Source: Alloyangia pacifica
Lineage (GTDB): Bacteria; Pseudomonadota; Alphaproteobacteria; Rhodobacterales; Rhodobacteraceae
DNA length: 64,000 bases
Assembly (NCBI RefSeq): GCF_003111685.1
Contig: NZ_CP022189.1
Location: forward strand, 822,001 to 886,000
Direction of reading: 5' to 3'
Each line of letters starts with the position of its first letter. The stretch's first letter is position 1. The notes below the pieces were generated by a model. It was not told the origin of the DNA, did no database searches, and saw nothing but the letters and a program-made list of their open reading frames with translations. Shown here in pieces: positions 8,028-16,760 of the stretch. Made by a program: the position numbers and the translations under genes.

Positions 8028-9512
8028 ATGACCGAACACGCCACCCCCGCCATCGACGGACAGGGCCTCGCCGCCCTCGAGGCGCGGCTGCAAGAGGACC
8101 TCGAGTTCCTCTGCTACCCGGGAAAATCCTGGGTGCCGGCCCGGGAGGTGCATGGCGAGAAGGTTCACGACGTGGTGATCATCGGCGCAGGCATGTGCGG
8201 CCTGGTCTCCTGGCTGGCGCTACGCATGGGGGGCATCGACAATGTGCGTGTGCTTGACCGCAGCCCGGCAGGGCTGGAAGGGCCGTGGCTGAACTATGCG
8301 CGCATGGTCACCTTGCGCTCGCCCAAGACGCTGACCGGCCCGGCCTTCGGGTTGGGCGCGCTGACCTTTCAGGCGTGGTTTCGCGCGCAGTTCGGTACCA
8401 AGGCTTGGGAGCAGCTCGACAAGATCCCGCGGCCGCAGTGGATGGAGTATCTGCGCTGGTATCGCAGGGCGCTGAACGTGCCGGTCGAGAACGAGGTCAG
8501 CGTCGACCGGGTCGAGCCCGAGGGCGACCTGCTGCGCCTGCACCTGAGCGGCGCACCCGAGAAATCCATCCTGACCCGCAAGCTGATCTCGGCGACCGGC
8601 CGAGACGGCACCGGCAAGCCCAATATCCCTGGCTTCATGGCGGGGCTGCCGCGAAAGCTTTGGGCGCACAGCGCCGACGACATCGATTTCAACGCGCTGA
8701 AGGGAAAGAAAGTCGGGGTGATCGGCGTCGGCGCCTCTGCCGTCGACAACGCCGCCGAGGCTCTGGAGCATGGCGCGGCCGAGGTCCGTCACCTGATCCG
8801 CCGCAAGGACATGCCGACGATCAACAAGATGATGGGCATCGGCTCCTACGGATTCACATGTGGCTATGCCGATCTGCCTGACGCGTGGCGCTGGCGCTTC
8901 ATGCAGTACAGCTTCGCCACCCAGACCCCGCCGCCACATGGATCCACGGTGCGCGTGAGTCGCCATCCAAACGCGCATTTCCACTTCGGCAAGGCCACGA
9001 ATTCTGTCGAGCAAGTGGGGGATCAGGTGCGGATCAACTTCTCCGACGGCAGCAGCTACACCGCGGAATTCCTGATCCTCGGCACCGGCTTCGTCACCGA
9101 CCCCGAGATGCGCCGCGAGTTCGGCGAGGCGGCCAACGCGATACAGCTCTGGCAAGACGTCTACACGCCGCCGGAGGATGAAAAGAGCCCCGATCTCGGC
9201 CGTTTCCCCTATCTCAACCCGGATTTCACCTTCCGCGAGAAAGTGCCCGGCACCGCGCCTTGGCTCGGCAACGTCTATTGCTTCAACTACGGCGCCACCG
9301 CCAGCTTGGGCAAGGTCAGCGGCGACATCCCGGGCGTCTCGGAAGGCGCGGCGTGGCTGGCGCGCGAGCTCTGCGCGAAACTCTACGCCGAGGATGTGGC
9401 CAAGCACTGGCAGATCCTGCAGGATTACCAGACGCCGGAGCTGAACGGCGAGGAATGGACGCCCAGCGAGCTGCCGGGCGAAGACAAGACGACCAAAGGA
9501 CTTGTGGCATGA
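8028..9512 (+). CDS. FAD/NAD(P)-dependent monooxygenase-like flavoprotein
   Basis: A 494-residue two-dinucleotide-domain flavoprotein. The FAD motif VVIIGAGMCG is near residues 49-58, and a second Rossmann motif, VGVIGVGASAVDNAAEA, starts near residue 230. A late ILGTGF segment is typical of flavin-containing/Baeyer-Villiger-type monooxygenases. Such enzymes use NADPH and oxygen to hydroxylate N or S atoms or insert oxygen next to a carbonyl. The gene starts 32 bases after the MFS gene, and its stop overlaps the next start (ATGA), so translation is coupled to the CMD pair. The substrate is probably what the downstream ABC transporter brings in, by inference only. Confidence 0.85.
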   Translation: MTEHATPAIDGQGLAALEARLQEDLEFLCYPGKSWVPAREVHGEKVHDVVIIGAGMCGLVSWLALRMGGIDNVRVLDRSPAGLEGPWLNYARMVTLRSPKTLTGPAFGLGALTFQAWFRAQFGTKAWEQLDKIPRPQWMEYLRWYRRALNVPVENEVSVDRVEPEGDLLRLHLSGAPEKSILTRKLISATGRDGTGKPNIPGFMAGLPRKLWAHSADDIDFNALKGKKVGVIGVGASAVDNAAEALEHGAAEVRHLIRRKDMPTINKMMGIGSYGFTCGYADLPDAWRWRFMQYSFATQTPPPHGSTVRVSRHPNAHFHFGKATNSVEQVGDQVRINFSDGSSYTAEFLILGTGFVTDPEMRREFGEAANAIQLWQDVYTPPEDEKSPDLGRFPYLNPDFTFREKVPGTAPWLGNVYCFNYGATASLGKVSGDIPGVSEGAAWLARELCAKLYAEDVAKHWQILQDYQTPELNGEEWTPSELPGEDKTTKGLVA

Positions 9513-10000
9513 GCGACCTCTCGACCCTGACCAGCACCGCCATGGGCGGTGTGACGGAAGGAGGGCCCGCCGCCGCCGCGGCAGAGCTGCGTGGCAACAT
9601 CTTGGAAATGACCCAGACCGCCGAGGAGGCCGTGCTCGCGCCCGCAGACTGCGGCGCCTGGCCGGCCGACCTGCGCGCGGCGCTGGCCGCCCGTATCGCG
9701 CGGCTGAACGGACAGGAAGAGACCGCGCGGCGCTATGCCGCGCGCATGGCGGGCCAAGACTATGCCGCGCTGGCCGATCCCTCGGAGGACGGGGCGGTGA
9801 TGGGACTGGCGCGGGTCGTCGCTTTCATGGATTCCGTTGCCATGCTGCCGCGCGACGTGACGGCCGAGGACATCTCGGCCCTGCTCTCCGCGGGGGTGTC
9901 CGATGCCGACATCGTTCGGCTCTGCGAACTCAACGCCTTTCTGGCCTACCAGCTGCGGCTGGTCGCGGGGCTCAAGCTGATGACGGGAGCGGGCGCATGA
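9509..10000 (+). CDS. CMD-domain protein (Avi_7170-like), non-catalytic partner
   Basis: A 163-residue, mostly helical protein resembling the carboxymuconolactone-decarboxylase-like Avi_7170 family. That family is normally encoded directly before an Avi_7169-type alkylhydroperoxidase protein, as here. It has only two isolated cysteines (in DCGAW and RLCEL) and lacks the CxxC-x3-H catalytic motif, so it is probably a structural or regulatory partner. It overlaps both neighbours by four bases (ATGA), which suggests equimolar translation with the next gene. Family recognition is from general sequence style and order; function is not established. Confidence 0.75.
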   Translation: MSDLSTLTSTAMGGVTEGGPAAAAAELRGNILEMTQTAEEAVLAPADCGAWPADLRAALAARIARLNGQEETARRYAARMAGQDYAALADPSEDGAVMGLARVVAFMDSVAMLPRDVTAEDISALLSAGVSDADIVRLCELNAFLAYQLRLVAGLKLMTGAGA

Positions 10001-10584
10001 GCAAGGTCATCCACAAGTTCACCCGCAACGTGCCGCATTGGCAGCCGCGCGTGACCCCGGTCGAGCTCGAGGAGGCAACGCCCGAGCAGCTCGATGCGCT
10101 CCAGGTTACACCGTCAAACACAAAGGTCTCGGACTACGTGCTGACACTGGCGCATGACGTCGAGAGCCTGAAGGTGCGCTCGCCGCTGTTCAACGCGATC
10201 ATGTACGACAAGCAGGGCCTGAGCCGCGCCGAGCGCGAGGTCGGCGCACTGGCCGCCTCGATGGTCAACCGCTGCATCTACTGCGCTGCCGTGCATGCTT
10301 CTCGCCACGCGCAGATCCTCAAAGACACAACGGTTACCGACGAGCTCTTCCTGAAGGGCGAGAAGGCCGATCTTGGCCCGCGCGACCGCGCGATCTTCGA
10401 CTTTGCCCGCAAGCTCTCGGCGGCGCCCTCCGAAGCGACGCCCGAGGACATGGCGGCGCTGAGAGAGGTGGGGCTAGACGAGGCGGAGATCCTCGATCTG
10501 ATCCTGTCGACTGCGCTCTTCGGCTGGGCCAACCGGCTGATGCACATCCTGGGCGATCCGGTGCGCCAAGAGGTGGACGCATGA
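9997..10584 (+). CDS. AhpD-like peroxidase-related protein (CMD family, Avi_7169-like)
   Basis: A 195-residue alkylhydroperoxidase-like protein. The catalytic motif is intact: Cys93 and Cys96 in CIYC, with His100 and His104 in AAVHASRH. In AhpD this CxxC pair reduces peroxides or disulfides, with the histidines in proton relay. The N-terminal part (FTRNVPHWQPRVTPVELEEA) matches the style of the Avi_7169 group. Overlaps of four bases with the genes on both sides tie it to the flavoprotein and the opine-dehydrogenase-like enzyme. It may remove peroxide leaked by the flavoprotein or act on a pathway intermediate; both are inference. Confidence 0.85.
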   Translation: MSKVIHKFTRNVPHWQPRVTPVELEEATPEQLDALQVTPSNTKVSDYVLTLAHDVESLKVRSPLFNAIMYDKQGLSRAEREVGALAASMVNRCIYCAAVHASRHAQILKDTTVTDELFLKGEKADLGPRDRAIFDFARKLSAAPSEATPEDMAALREVGLDEAEILDLILSTALFGWANRLMHILGDPVRQEVDA

Positions 10585-11687
10585 GCCTCTCTATCGGGAT
10601 CGCCGGGGCGGGCAGCATCGCCTTCGGCACTGCCGCGGTGCTGGAAAGCCGCGGCCACAAAACCGCGCTCTGGTCTCCCTCGGGTCGTGGCACCGATGGG
10701 CTGGGGCAGGGGCTGACCGCCTCTGGCGCGCTGTCGGGGGTTTTCCAACCAGAGGTGGCGGACAGCGCCGAGGTGCTGGTCGCGGGCCGCGACGTGGTGC
10801 TGATCGCCGTGCCGGGCTACGGCCACAAGGCGGTGATGGACGCCATCGCGCCACACCTGTCCGAGGGCCAGCAGGTCATCGTCTCGTCGCATGCCTCCTT
10901 CGGCGCGGTCTACCTGTCCGAGCTGCTGGCCGCGCGTGGCCTGACGCTACCGATCACGGCCTGGGGCACCACGGCGCTCACCGGGCGCCGCACCGGCGTT
11001 GCGGAGTGCAACGTCAACACCATCCGCGCAAAGATCGATATGTGCACTGTACCGGCCGACGCGCAGGCCCAGGCACTCCGGACCTGCCAGGCGCTGTTTG
11101 GCGATGTCTTCGTGCCGCGCGACGGGCTTCTGGCCATCGCCCTGTCGAACCTCAATCCGCAGAACCACATGGGCATCGCGCTCGGCAACATGACCCGCAT
11201 GGAACATGGGGAGGTCTGGTCGCAGGCCGGCAACGTCACGCGCAACGTGGGGCGGTTGATGGAGGCGCTTGACGCTGAGCGTCTGGCCATCGCCGAGGCG
11301 CTGGGGCTGAGCGTGAAGACCATCTTTGAGCACTACCACCAGAGTTACCACGTGCCGGTCGCGTCTATCCACGAAATGAACGCTGCGCTGGTCGCGGCGG
11401 GCACCGGAGGGCAGGGCCCGGCCACCGCCGACAGCCGCTACATCACCGAGGACGTGCCCTACGGGCTGGTGCCGACGGTCGTGCTAGGCGACCTGATCGG
11501 CGTGCCGGCGGAGCTGCACCGCTCGGGGGTCAAGCTGTTCTCGGCCATGTATGGCCGAAACTTCGAACAGGAAAACGAGCTGTTGTCTGCCCTATCGCTG
11601 GGCGATCTGAGTCTTGACGAAATGCGGGAGCTGGCCCTGTCGGGGCGGCGTCCGGGCCCGGAGCAGCACCGGGCCAGCGCCGGCTGA
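10581..11687 (+). CDS. NAD(P)-dependent opine (octopine/nopaline) dehydrogenase family protein
   Basis: A 368-residue enzyme with an N-terminal Rossmann fold (IGIAGAGSIAFG, residues 5-16) and the helical C-terminal domain of the octopine/nopaline dehydrogenase family. The conserved segment NLNPQNHMGIALGN holds the catalytic-type His. The family reversibly joins or splits an amino acid and a keto acid through a secondary amine. It overlaps the AhpD-like gene by four bases, and a polyamine-type importer follows after a 101-base gap. In this setting oxidative cleavage of an imported N-substituted amino acid is plausible, but the true substrate is unknown. Confidence 0.85.
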   Translation: MSLSIGIAGAGSIAFGTAAVLESRGHKTALWSPSGRGTDGLGQGLTASGALSGVFQPEVADSAEVLVAGRDVVLIAVPGYGHKAVMDAIAPHLSEGQQVIVSSHASFGAVYLSELLAARGLTLPITAWGTTALTGRRTGVAECNVNTIRAKIDMCTVPADAQAQALRTCQALFGDVFVPRDGLLAIALSNLNPQNHMGIALGNMTRMEHGEVWSQAGNVTRNVGRLMEALDAERLAIAEALGLSVKTIFEHYHQSYHVPVASIHEMNAALVAAGTGGQGPATADSRYITEDVPYGLVPTVVLGDLIGVPAELHRSGVKLFSAMYGRNFEQENELLSALSLGDLSLDEMRELALSGRRPGPEQHRASAG

Positions 11688-11788
11688 CGAGCTGGCGTGG
11701 CCACAAAGACGCTGGCCGACGGGCCGGCGCCGATCTCAACCAGACGGGCCTCAAAGACCCGCATTCCACCAACTAGGAGCGAACTCTC

Positions 11789-12895
11789 ATGTCGAAACTG
11801 ATCCTCAACCGCCGCCGATTCATGGGCACCGCGGCCGCCACAGCTGGCACGCTGGCCAGCCCGGTCTACCTACGCCGCGCCTACGCACAGGGCGGCGAGG
11901 TGAATATCTGGACCTACACCGACTTCATACCCGAGGACTTCAAAAAACAGTTCGAGGACGAGACCGGCATCAAGGTGAACGTCCGCCTCGTTGATGACCA
12001 GGGCAAGCAGTTCAACCTCCTGGCCGCCGAGGCGCCGAACCCGACGGTGGACATCCTCACCGTCGCAGGCCATCGCTTCCTGCAATTCATTGCATCGGAC
12101 CTGCTGTCACCGCTCGACACAGACCGGCTGAGCAACTGGGGCACGATCAACCCGATCTACTCGGAAAGCGACTGGTCGACGATCAACGGCAACAAGTGGG
12201 GTGCGCCGATCCTGTCGGGCATGGAGGTGCTAGCCTATAACACCGACATGGTGCCAGAAGAGGACGTGCAGTCCTGGGAGCCGTTCTTCTCGGACAAATA
12301 CGCCGGCCAGACCGCCTATGTTCTGCAGGACATGATGTCGATCGTCATGCTGATGAAGGGCTACGACGGCAACATGGTCGAGTATCTCAACGACCCCGAG
12401 CGGGCCGCCGAGATCGTCGCCGAGGCGCGTGACTTCCTGATTGAAAAGAAGCCGCTGGCGCGCAAGTACTACGACGGCGGCGCCGAGGTGCAGCAGATGT
12501 TCGTCAACCAGGACATCACCATGGCCTGCGCCTGGAACGGCCCGATCGCCGCACTGATGGCCGAAGGCTTCCCGGTGTCGATGACCATCCCGAAAGAGGG
12601 CAGCTACGGCTTCGTCTATACCTACAACATTGCCAATAACGCGCCGAATGCGGACAATGCCTACACCTTCCTCAATGCCGTGTTGGCGTCGCCCGAGGTC
12701 GGGGCCGCGATGACCAAGGCGTCGGGTTTCATTTCGACATTCAAGGGCGCCGACCAGTATCTCACCGACGCCGAGAAGGCCGCGACCTCCTTCACCGACG
12801 AGGAACTGGCGGGCATGAAGTTCTTCCGCGCTGAGGCGAACGAGATGAAGTACGGCCTCGTCGACCCTGCCGTCGAAGCTATCAAGGCCGCCTGA
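11789..12895 (+). CDS. Polyamine/opine-type ABC substrate-binding protein (PotD-like)
   Basis: A 368-residue extracytoplasmic solute-binding protein of the spermidine/putrescine (PotD/PotF) class. The N-terminus carries a twin-arginine motif (NRRRFMG, residues 7-13), a hydrophobic stretch and a cleavage site near AYAQ, so Tat export to the periplasm is predicted. Mature motifs such as VNIWTYTDFIPEDF and an LVDPAVEAIK-like end fit the family. It is preceded by a TAGGAGCG-type ribosome site and followed by the permease and ATPase genes of the same transporter. Acidic ligand-contact residues cannot be assigned by eye, so the ligand is left open. Confidence 0.9.
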   Translation: MSKLILNRRRFMGTAAATAGTLASPVYLRRAYAQGGEVNIWTYTDFIPEDFKKQFEDETGIKVNVRLVDDQGKQFNLLAAEAPNPTVDILTVAGHRFLQFIASDLLSPLDTDRLSNWGTINPIYSESDWSTINGNKWGAPILSGMEVLAYNTDMVPEEDVQSWEPFFSDKYAGQTAYVLQDMMSIVMLMKGYDGNMVEYLNDPERAAEIVAEARDFLIEKKPLARKYYDGGAEVQQMFVNQDITMACAWNGPIAALMAEGFPVSMTIPKEGSYGFVYTYNIANNAPNADNAYTFLNAVLASPEVGAAMTKASGFISTFKGADQYLTDAEKAATSFTDEELAGMKFFRAEANEMKYGLVDPAVEAIKAA

Positions 12896-12972
12896 GCACA
12901 AAGACCGGGGCTGCGGGGTCAAAACAGGGCCACGCAGCCCGACGCACGCGCTTCGTGCAGAGAGGAAACGCC

Positions 12973-13965
12973 ATGACCAACAACGCCGTAGATGCTGGGG
13001 CACGCCGCTCCGCCGCGGCGGGAGACGCAGCCGACCGCCGCCCATTCTGGGGCCGGCTGGTCAATTGGGGGCCCTATCAGGCACTCGTCTCGCTGCTCTT
13101 CGCTTCGCCCCGCAGGCAGTTCGTGCTGCTGGCACTGATCCCGTTGATCTGGATCGTCACCCAGCACCTCGGGCCGATGCTTCAGATGCTGCAGGTCAGC
13201 CTGCTGGACGCCTATCCCATCGCACCGGGACAGGAAAACCACTACACGCTGGCCAATTACGCACGCTTCTTCCAAGAGAGCGTGTTCATGATGCCGTTCC
13301 TGCGGACGATCACCTATTCGGCGGTGCTGACGCTGGTGACTCTGATTATCACTTATCCGGTCGCCTATTACCTGGCCCGCTACGTCAAGCGCGAGAACCA
13401 GCTTGCGCTGCTTTTGCTGTTGCTGATCCCGTTCTGGACCGGCGAGATCGTGCGCACCTACGCGATCATGATCCTGCTTGGCAACAATGGAGCGATCAAC
13501 CTCGCGCTCAAAACGCTGGGCCTTATCGACCGGCCGATCCCCTTCATGTACACCGGCTTCTCGGTCAGCGTCGGCCTGATCTATCTCACTGCGCTTTACA
13601 TGCTCCTGCCGCTCTACTCGGCCTTGGAGAAGCTGCCGCGAAACCTGTCCGAGGCCGGCGCCGACCTCGGCGCGGGCGCCTGGACGCGGTTCAGGCGCAT
13701 CACACTTCCGCTGTCGCTGGAAGGCATCGGCTCGGGCGCCACGCTCGTGTTCCTCATCTCCACCGGTTACTACGGCACACCTGTGCTTCTGGGTGGGCCC
13801 AACACCACGGTCTTTGCCGAGACCATCGCGGGCTTCTTCCACGTAGCCGGTGATCAGTGGCCCACGGGCGCGGCTTTCGCCGTCATCATGTTCTTCGCCG
13901 CGCTGGTGCTCACCGGGATCTTCGCCCGCCTTATTGCAGCGCTTCGCAAGGGAGACAGCAAATGA
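12973..13965 (+). CDS. ABC transporter permease, PotB-like
   Basis: A 330-residue inner-membrane permease with about six transmembrane segments and the binding-protein-dependent permease loop EAGADLGAGAWTRFRRITLPLS, which docks on the ATPase. I start at ATG 12973, preceded by AGAGGA; an in-frame start 18 bases earlier lacks a better ribosome site. The N-terminal 40 residues are hydrophilic and not conserved. The stop overlaps the start of the PotC-like permease (ATGA), so the two form a heterodimeric channel of the polyamine/opine/ferric importer class. Confidence 0.92.
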   Translation: MTNNAVDAGARRSAAAGDAADRRPFWGRLVNWGPYQALVSLLFASPRRQFVLLALIPLIWIVTQHLGPMLQMLQVSLLDAYPIAPGQENHYTLANYARFFQESVFMMPFLRTITYSAVLTLVTLIITYPVAYYLARYVKRENQLALLLLLLIPFWTGEIVRTYAIMILLGNNGAINLALKTLGLIDRPIPFMYTGFSVSVGLIYLTALYMLLPLYSALEKLPRNLSEAGADLGAGAWTRFRRITLPLSLEGIGSGATLVFLISTGYYGTPVLLGGPNTTVFAETIAGFFHVAGDQWPTGAAFAVIMFFAALVLTGIFARLIAALRKGDSK

Positions 13966-14747
13966 CCCGCTCCGGACGCGTCTGGCTTTCCGTTTTCTTC
14001 TGGGCTTTCGTGGTCTACCTCTTCGTGCCGCTGCTGCTGATGATCCTGATGGGGTTCAAGGACAGCAAGTTCATCGGCTTCCCGATCAACAGTTGGACGT
14101 TCGATTGGTATCTCAGCGTGTTCGACGACGGCACGGTTCTGTCGAGCTTCGTCTATTCGCTGGTCATCGCGGTGGGCTCGACCGTGGTCTCGGTGGCCAT
14201 GGGCACCTGGCTGGCGGTGCTGCTGAGCGGACGAAAGTTCGTCGGCCGCTTCGCGGTATACGCGTTGACCATCCTACCGGCGCTGGTGCCCGGGATTATC
14301 TCGGCCATCGCTTTCCGCGTGTACGCGCGCCAGCTCGGCATCGAGCCCGGGGGCTTCGCCATCATGTGGTCGCACGCGGTGCACAACGTGCCTTTCGTAG
14401 CGCTGGTGGTGATGGCGCGGCTCTCGACCCTGCCGAAGAGCTTTGGCGAGGCGGCGCGTGATCTCGGCGCCGATCCCTTCGTCACCTTCACCCGGGTCAC
14501 GCTGCCCTACCTGATGCCCGCCATCATCGGGGCGTCGATCTTCTGTCTGCTGCTGAGCTTCGACGATTTCGTCCGCTCGTTCTTCCTCGGCTCCTACGAC
14601 CCGACTCTGCCAGTTCTGATCTTCGCCAAGCTGCGCTCGGGCATGTCGCCGGAAATCAACGCAATCTCTACCGTGGTGCTAATCCTGACCGCGGTCTTGG
14701 GGGTCTGGGCCGAGCGCTCCAGCCGCCGCATGAACAGGGAGCACTGA
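13962..14747 (+). CDS. ABC transporter permease, PotC-like
   Basis: A 261-residue second permease of the importer, with about six membrane segments and the EAA loop EAARDLGADPFVTFTRVTLP. The start ATG overlaps the end of the PotB-like gene by four bases and lies just after a GGGAGA ribosome site. The ATPase gene starts one base after its stop. Length and layout match PotC/YdcV proteins. It works with the PotB-like subunit to move the substrate across the inner membrane. Confidence 0.92.
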   Translation: MTRSGRVWLSVFFWAFVVYLFVPLLLMILMGFKDSKFIGFPINSWTFDWYLSVFDDGTVLSSFVYSLVIAVGSTVVSVAMGTWLAVLLSGRKFVGRFAVYALTILPALVPGIISAIAFRVYARQLGIEPGGFAIMWSHAVHNVPFVALVVMARLSTLPKSFGEAARDLGADPFVTFTRVTLPYLMPAIIGASIFCLLLSFDDFVRSFFLGSYDPTLPVLIFAKLRSGMSPEINAISTVVLILTAVLGVWAERSSRRMNREH

Positions 14748-14748
14748 C

Positions 14749-15843
14749 ATGCTGTCCGAAAAGGAACCTATCGTCCGCCTCGAAGGCGTCTCCAAGGCCT
14801 ACGGCAAGGCGCAGGCGCTGCACCCGTTGGACCTGTCGATCGCGCCGGGCGAGTTCGTCACCTTCCTCGGCCCGTCAGGCTGCGGCAAGTCGACCACGTT
14901 GCGCATCCTCGGCGGGTTCGAGAAGACCGACACCGGGCGGATCATCCTCGAGGGACAGGATGTCACCGCGCAACCGCCGGAAAAGCGCAAGGTCAACATG
15001 GTGTTCCAGGACTATGCGCTTTTCCCGCATATGACCGTGGCACAGAACATCTCCTTCGGACTAGAGCTGAAAGGGCTGAGCAAGGCCGAGATCAAGCGGC
15101 GGCTCGACGAGGTGATGAGCTTTCTGGAACTCGGGCCCTTCGCGAGCCGCTACGCATCGCAGCTCTCGGGCGGACAGCGCCAGCGGGTGGCACTGGCGCG
15201 GGCGCTTGCGCCCGATCCCGCATTGTTGCTGCTCGACGAGCCTCTCGGCGCGCTCGACGCGAAGCTGCGAACGCAGGTTCAAATGGAGCTCAAGTCGATC
15301 CAGCGTCGCACCGACAAGACCTTCCTCTTCGTGACCCACGATCAGGACGAGGCCCTCACCATGTCCGATCGCATCGTGGTGATGAACGGAGGCCGAATTG
15401 AGCAAGACGGCACGCCCGAAGACCTTTATTTCCGCCCTGAGACGCGTTTCGTGGCGGAGTTCATCGGGGCGACCAATCTGCTCGATGGCACCGTGCGCGG
15501 AGTGGACAATGCCTCCAAGGAGATCGTGGTCGACTGGCGCGGAATCGAGTTGAGGGGCCGGGCGCCGGCAGAGGTGCCCGGCACGGGGCAGGAGGTCAGT
15601 GCCTCGCTTCGGCTCGAGAAGATTCGGCTGGCGGCCGAAAAACCCCTCACCGGAAACGCGGTCATGGGGAGGATCGTTGACCGGACCTTCCTCGGCAGCC
15701 GCGTGGCTGTCGACATATTGGTAGAAGAGGCCGGTGCCGCACGGCTTCGCGCCTATACCGACACCGACACGACGATGAAACTGGGCGATTCCATGGTCTG
15801 GCTGGGCTGGGACAGCGCAAGCCTCTCAGTTCTTCGTCAGTGA
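14749..15843 (+). CDS. ABC transporter ATP-binding protein, PotA-like
   Basis: A 364-residue ATPase with Walker A GPSGCGKST at residues 41-49, signature LSGGQRQRVALARALA, Walker B LLLLDEPLGALD and the switch histidine in FVTHDQDEAL. The extra C-terminal TOBE/OB-type domain (after about residue 240) is typical of the CUT1/polyamine group and often regulates transport. It is the last gene of the set; a hairpin follows 24 bases after the stop. With the two permeases and the Tat-exported binding protein it forms a complete importer. Confidence 0.94.
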   Translation: MLSEKEPIVRLEGVSKAYGKAQALHPLDLSIAPGEFVTFLGPSGCGKSTTLRILGGFEKTDTGRIILEGQDVTAQPPEKRKVNMVFQDYALFPHMTVAQNISFGLELKGLSKAEIKRRLDEVMSFLELGPFASRYASQLSGGQRQRVALARALAPDPALLLLDEPLGALDAKLRTQVQMELKSIQRRTDKTFLFVTHDQDEALTMSDRIVVMNGGRIEQDGTPEDLYFRPETRFVAEFIGATNLLDGTVRGVDNASKEIVVDWRGIELRGRAPAEVPGTGQEVSASLRLEKIRLAAEKPLTGNAVMGRIVDRTFLGSRVAVDILVEEAGAARLRAYTDTDTTMKLGDSMVWLGWDSASLSVLRQ

Positions 15844-15866
15844 CCCCGACCTACTTGTAAATATGC

Positions 15867-15892
15867 GTGGCCCGGTCTTTGTGCCGGGCCAC
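15867..15892 (+). terminator. Candidate terminator after the potA-like gene
   Basis: A 9-bp perfect stem (GTGGCCCGG / CCGGGCCAC) with an eight-base loop lies 24 bases after the stop codon. Only a weak pyrimidine stretch follows, so termination strength is uncertain. Its position at the end of a long co-directional gene set supports the call. Confidence 0.6.
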
Positions 15893-16358
15893 TCCATTCA
15901 TGCGAGCCAGCCGCGTCACCCTGCCGAGGGCAGCCTCGATCGCTGCCGCCCACGGTATCGGAACAGCCCATTTTAGAAAGAAGCGGTGCCTCGCTCAGGC
16001 AAGGAGCGCGCGGCGTATATACGTCCTGTCTTTCGCTAGGATCAAGATCACCGCTGACCCGCGCAGGGATCGGTCATTTTGAACGTTGTCGGCTTGGTGC
16101 GTGATGCGCCACCAGGATCGTTCCGCGGCCAAGCGCCATGAACCAGTGCTGGCAAAGCCTGTTTGTCTTGGGGTGCCACAAAGTGACGGTTCAAACCAAT
16201 CTTTTCCGGTGAGCGATGTTACATATTAATTGCTGAATTAATTTCTGCGGTTCAGAGTCATCAATTTCATTGCAGGTCGCGGTCGTGGCAACAACCGCCC
16301 AAGGAGTCACGCGCTTCGTTCCGCCTAATTTATTTTCTTCACGGAAATTCTGCCAGGG
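15893..16358. other. Intergenic region without a credible gene
   Basis: No frame here has convincing codon use or family resemblance. The part from about 16,190 to 16,350 is AT-richer than its surroundings and holds a short AT palindrome (16,225-16,242). It may be the former promoter region of the broken gene that follows. Confidence 0.5.
16225..16242. repeat. AT-rich inverted repeat (ATTAATT-4-AATTAAT)
   Basis: Seven-base arms with a GCTG spacer stand out in this GC-rich genome. The form resembles an operator, but no intact gene starts within 250 bases downstream, so it may be a leftover control site of the pseudogene at 16,359. Confidence 0.4.
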
Positions 16359-16760
16359 AGGACCGAGATCGAATGGTTCGGAGGCTTGCAGGGCTTGGAC
16401 TATACCACCAATCCGCGCGTCTCCGGGGCTCTTAAGTCCGAGCGTCGTATGACCTTTCTTCTGATGTCGGTGTCTTCGATGGGCCGATAGGGCTTTGTGA
16501 CCTGACGCTTGGTTATATGGATGCGACCTTTGGGGTTTCCTTCCTGCAGCTGCTTCTGAACGGCGAGAAGATCGCCGCCTTCAACTGGGGCTCGGACCAG
16601 AGCGCCGCGCTCGCGAGCCGCCCGAGCGAGACGGAATTCACCTTGGAAGGGTTGGTTCTCTCGCGCGCTGACGTGATCGAACTGGGTGGCCAGGGCGAGG
16701 GCGGCGCGCCGCTGCGGGTAGACTATCCCGAGTTGACCCTCATGACCCTGCCGGGTGCGA
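16359..16760 (+). pseudogene. Broken copy of the CBM-like domain of the large secreted protein
   Basis: The first part (frame of 16,362) reads RTEIEWFGGLQGLDYTTNPR, like RTEAETLGIEGGF of the 2-kb gene. After a frameshift between about 16,440 and 16,470 the second part reads VFDGPIGLCDLTLGYMDATF, then LLLNGEKIAAFNW and a segment ending GGAPLRVDYPELTLM. These align in order with FSGPKGTYSLTIGYFDETDG, MRVLVNGVQVDDWLW and GGEPLRTDYLILT of the large protein (its residues about 570-705). The upstream and downstream domains are missing. It is a diverged, frameshifted relic of a paralogous gene. Confidence 0.7.
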
